A stretch of 64,000 nt of DNA from NCBI RefSeq assembly GCF_009674675.1, contig NZ_WKJC01000001.1:248001-312000 (forward strand), read 5' to 3'. How positions within the stretch are numbered: position 1 is the first letter of the stretch; each line of letters opens with the position of its first letter. Shown one piece after another: positions 63,573-64,000 of this stretch. Source of the stretch: Kangiella sp. HZ709. GTDB taxonomy: Bacteria > Pseudomonadota > Gammaproteobacteria > Enterobacterales > Kangiellaceae. Below the pieces are notes generated by a model that saw only the letters and a program-made list of their open reading frames with translations, searched no databases and had not been told where the DNA came from. Both the position numbers and the translations under genes were made by a program.

Positions 63573-64000
63573 CTAAAGACTTTCAATATTCTCCAGTAAA
63601 TACTCGGCTCTTTTAATTAAAGCATCTTGTTCTAGGTCAGTTTTATTGTTCCAATTACGATAAGCTAGCGATAATCGAGGAAGTTTGCCAAGTTGCTCTT
63701 TATTCATCGCTAAAAAGTACCAATAAAAACTATTAAAAGGGCAAGCTATATTAGTTTCTTTTTCTTTGACACTGTAGTGACAGCTCTTACAGTAATCACT
63801 CATATTATTAATGTAATTACCGCTAGCTGCATAGGGCTTGGTTGCAATTAACCCAGCATCAGCGAATTGACTCATGCCTAAAGTGTTAGGTAGCTCAACC
63901 CATTCAATGGCATCAATATAAATTCCTAAATACCATTGCTCTATTTCTTTAATGTTAATGCCGGTCAGTAAAGCAAAGTTACCAGTGATCATAAGACGCT
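63573..64000 (-). CDS. Fe-S bacterial photolyase/cryptochrome (FeS-BCP, PhrB-like), C-terminal part
   Basis: This is the C-terminal 142 residues of a gene that enters from the right edge; the ATG at 63992 is internal, since the frame stays open to 64000 as RLMITGNFALLTG. The block IEWVELPNTLGMSQFADAGL, then KPYAASGNYINNMSDYC, is typical of the Fe-S class. The cluster ligands CKSC-x12-C (SDYCKSCHYSV, then NIACPFN) match the last three of the four Cys that bind the 4Fe-4S cluster in Agrobacterium PhrB. It likely repairs (6-4) photoproducts. Confidence 0.88.
   Translation of the reverse strand, partial: RLMITGNFALLTGINIKEIEQWYLGIYIDAIEWVELPNTLGMSQFADAGLIATKPYAASGNYINNMSDYCKSCHYSVKEKETNIACPFNSFYWYFLAMNKEQLGKLPRLSLAYRNWNNKTDLEQDALIKRAEYLLENIESL

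Noticed and set aside
1-64000. CRISPR array, prophage, transposon or integrase
   Set aside because: No regularly spaced repeats, no phage structural or integrase genes and no transposase reading frames were found on either strand.

Overview
The window is AT-rich bacterial chromosome (by eye about 40% GC) carrying ordinary housekeeping and envelope genes of a free-living, aerobic, heterotrophic Gammaproteobacterium. The evidence for that group is cmoA/cmoB, rluA, yggN-like and yqhA-like genes, the rnd-ycgL-ycgN cluster, exbB-exbD-msbA-lpxK-ycaR-kdsB, and an lpxO-like gene. Several Na+-coupled transporters (AGCS, NSS, NhaC) and many secreted peptidases fit a marine, protein-degrading lineage; a Kangiella-like or related oceanic genus is my best guess, not proven. 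I see no prophage, transposase, CRISPR array or obvious genomic island.

Layout. 1-1312 (minus): the N-terminal part of a cyanophycinase-like protein that has lost its catalytic serine, preceded by a TMEM175-like membrane protein. 1446-4099: an M1 aminopeptidase lipoprotein and an AhpD-like protein. 4253-7037: DUF3465 protein, a repeat-rich peptidoglycan-binding lipoprotein, a YegP-like protein and a YqhA-like membrane protein. 7068-9611 (minus): an RNA-modification block cmoA-cmoB-rluA ending at tRNA-Arg(CCG). 9682-9775 (minus): a candidate small RNA with an exposed anti-Shine-Dalgarno loop. 9943-12643: S9 peptidase and a lipase-like hydrolase. 12839-14542: an Lrp-type regulator and methionine gamma-lyase. 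14614-17944: three envelope or secreted proteins of unknown role. 18090-18165: tRNA-Glu. 18311-21719: rmuC, M23 peptidase, astE-like gene. 22412-25848: divergent ppsR and ppsA. 26003-28947: two helical lipoproteins, an acetyltransferase and an acyl-CoA synthetase. 29011-32459: small envelope proteins leading into a PhoP/PhoQ-like two-component system. 32506-38236: dinB, AGCS symporter, acyl-CoA dehydrogenase, kelch lipoprotein. 38411-45378: a transporter/hydrolase operon (NSS transporter, two amidohydrolases, NhaC antiporter, transglutaminase-like protein). 45537-45661: a second candidate structured RNA. 45794-50363: alpha/beta hydrolase, fadD-like ligase, rnd, ycgL, ycgN. 50545-50621: tRNA-Asp. 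50797-53866: secreted or lipid-anchored unknowns, a Sel1 protein, and a substrate-binding-like protein without a signal peptide. 54097-61738: lipid A export and LPS operon, followed by a phosphatase, a DUF924 protein and argS. 61774-64000 (minus): lpxO, a MoeB/ThiF-type enzyme, and the C-terminus of an Fe-S photolyase.

How the genes work together. PpsR is the expected regulator of PpsA. The Lrp-type protein probably controls the downstream methionine gamma-lyase. CmoA supplies carboxy-SAM to CmoB. MsbA, LpxK and KdsB act in the lipid A/Kdo pathway and LpxO modifies its product. In the 38411-45378 operon, an active-looking amidohydrolase lipoprotein is encoded back to back with a paralogue that has lost its metal ligands, flanked by two Na+-coupled transporters; this is the best candidate for an undescribed protein system here. 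The best candidate for an undescribed regulator is the minus-strand RNA at 9682-9775, whose loop is complementary to the ribosome binding sites of two envelope genes in the same window.
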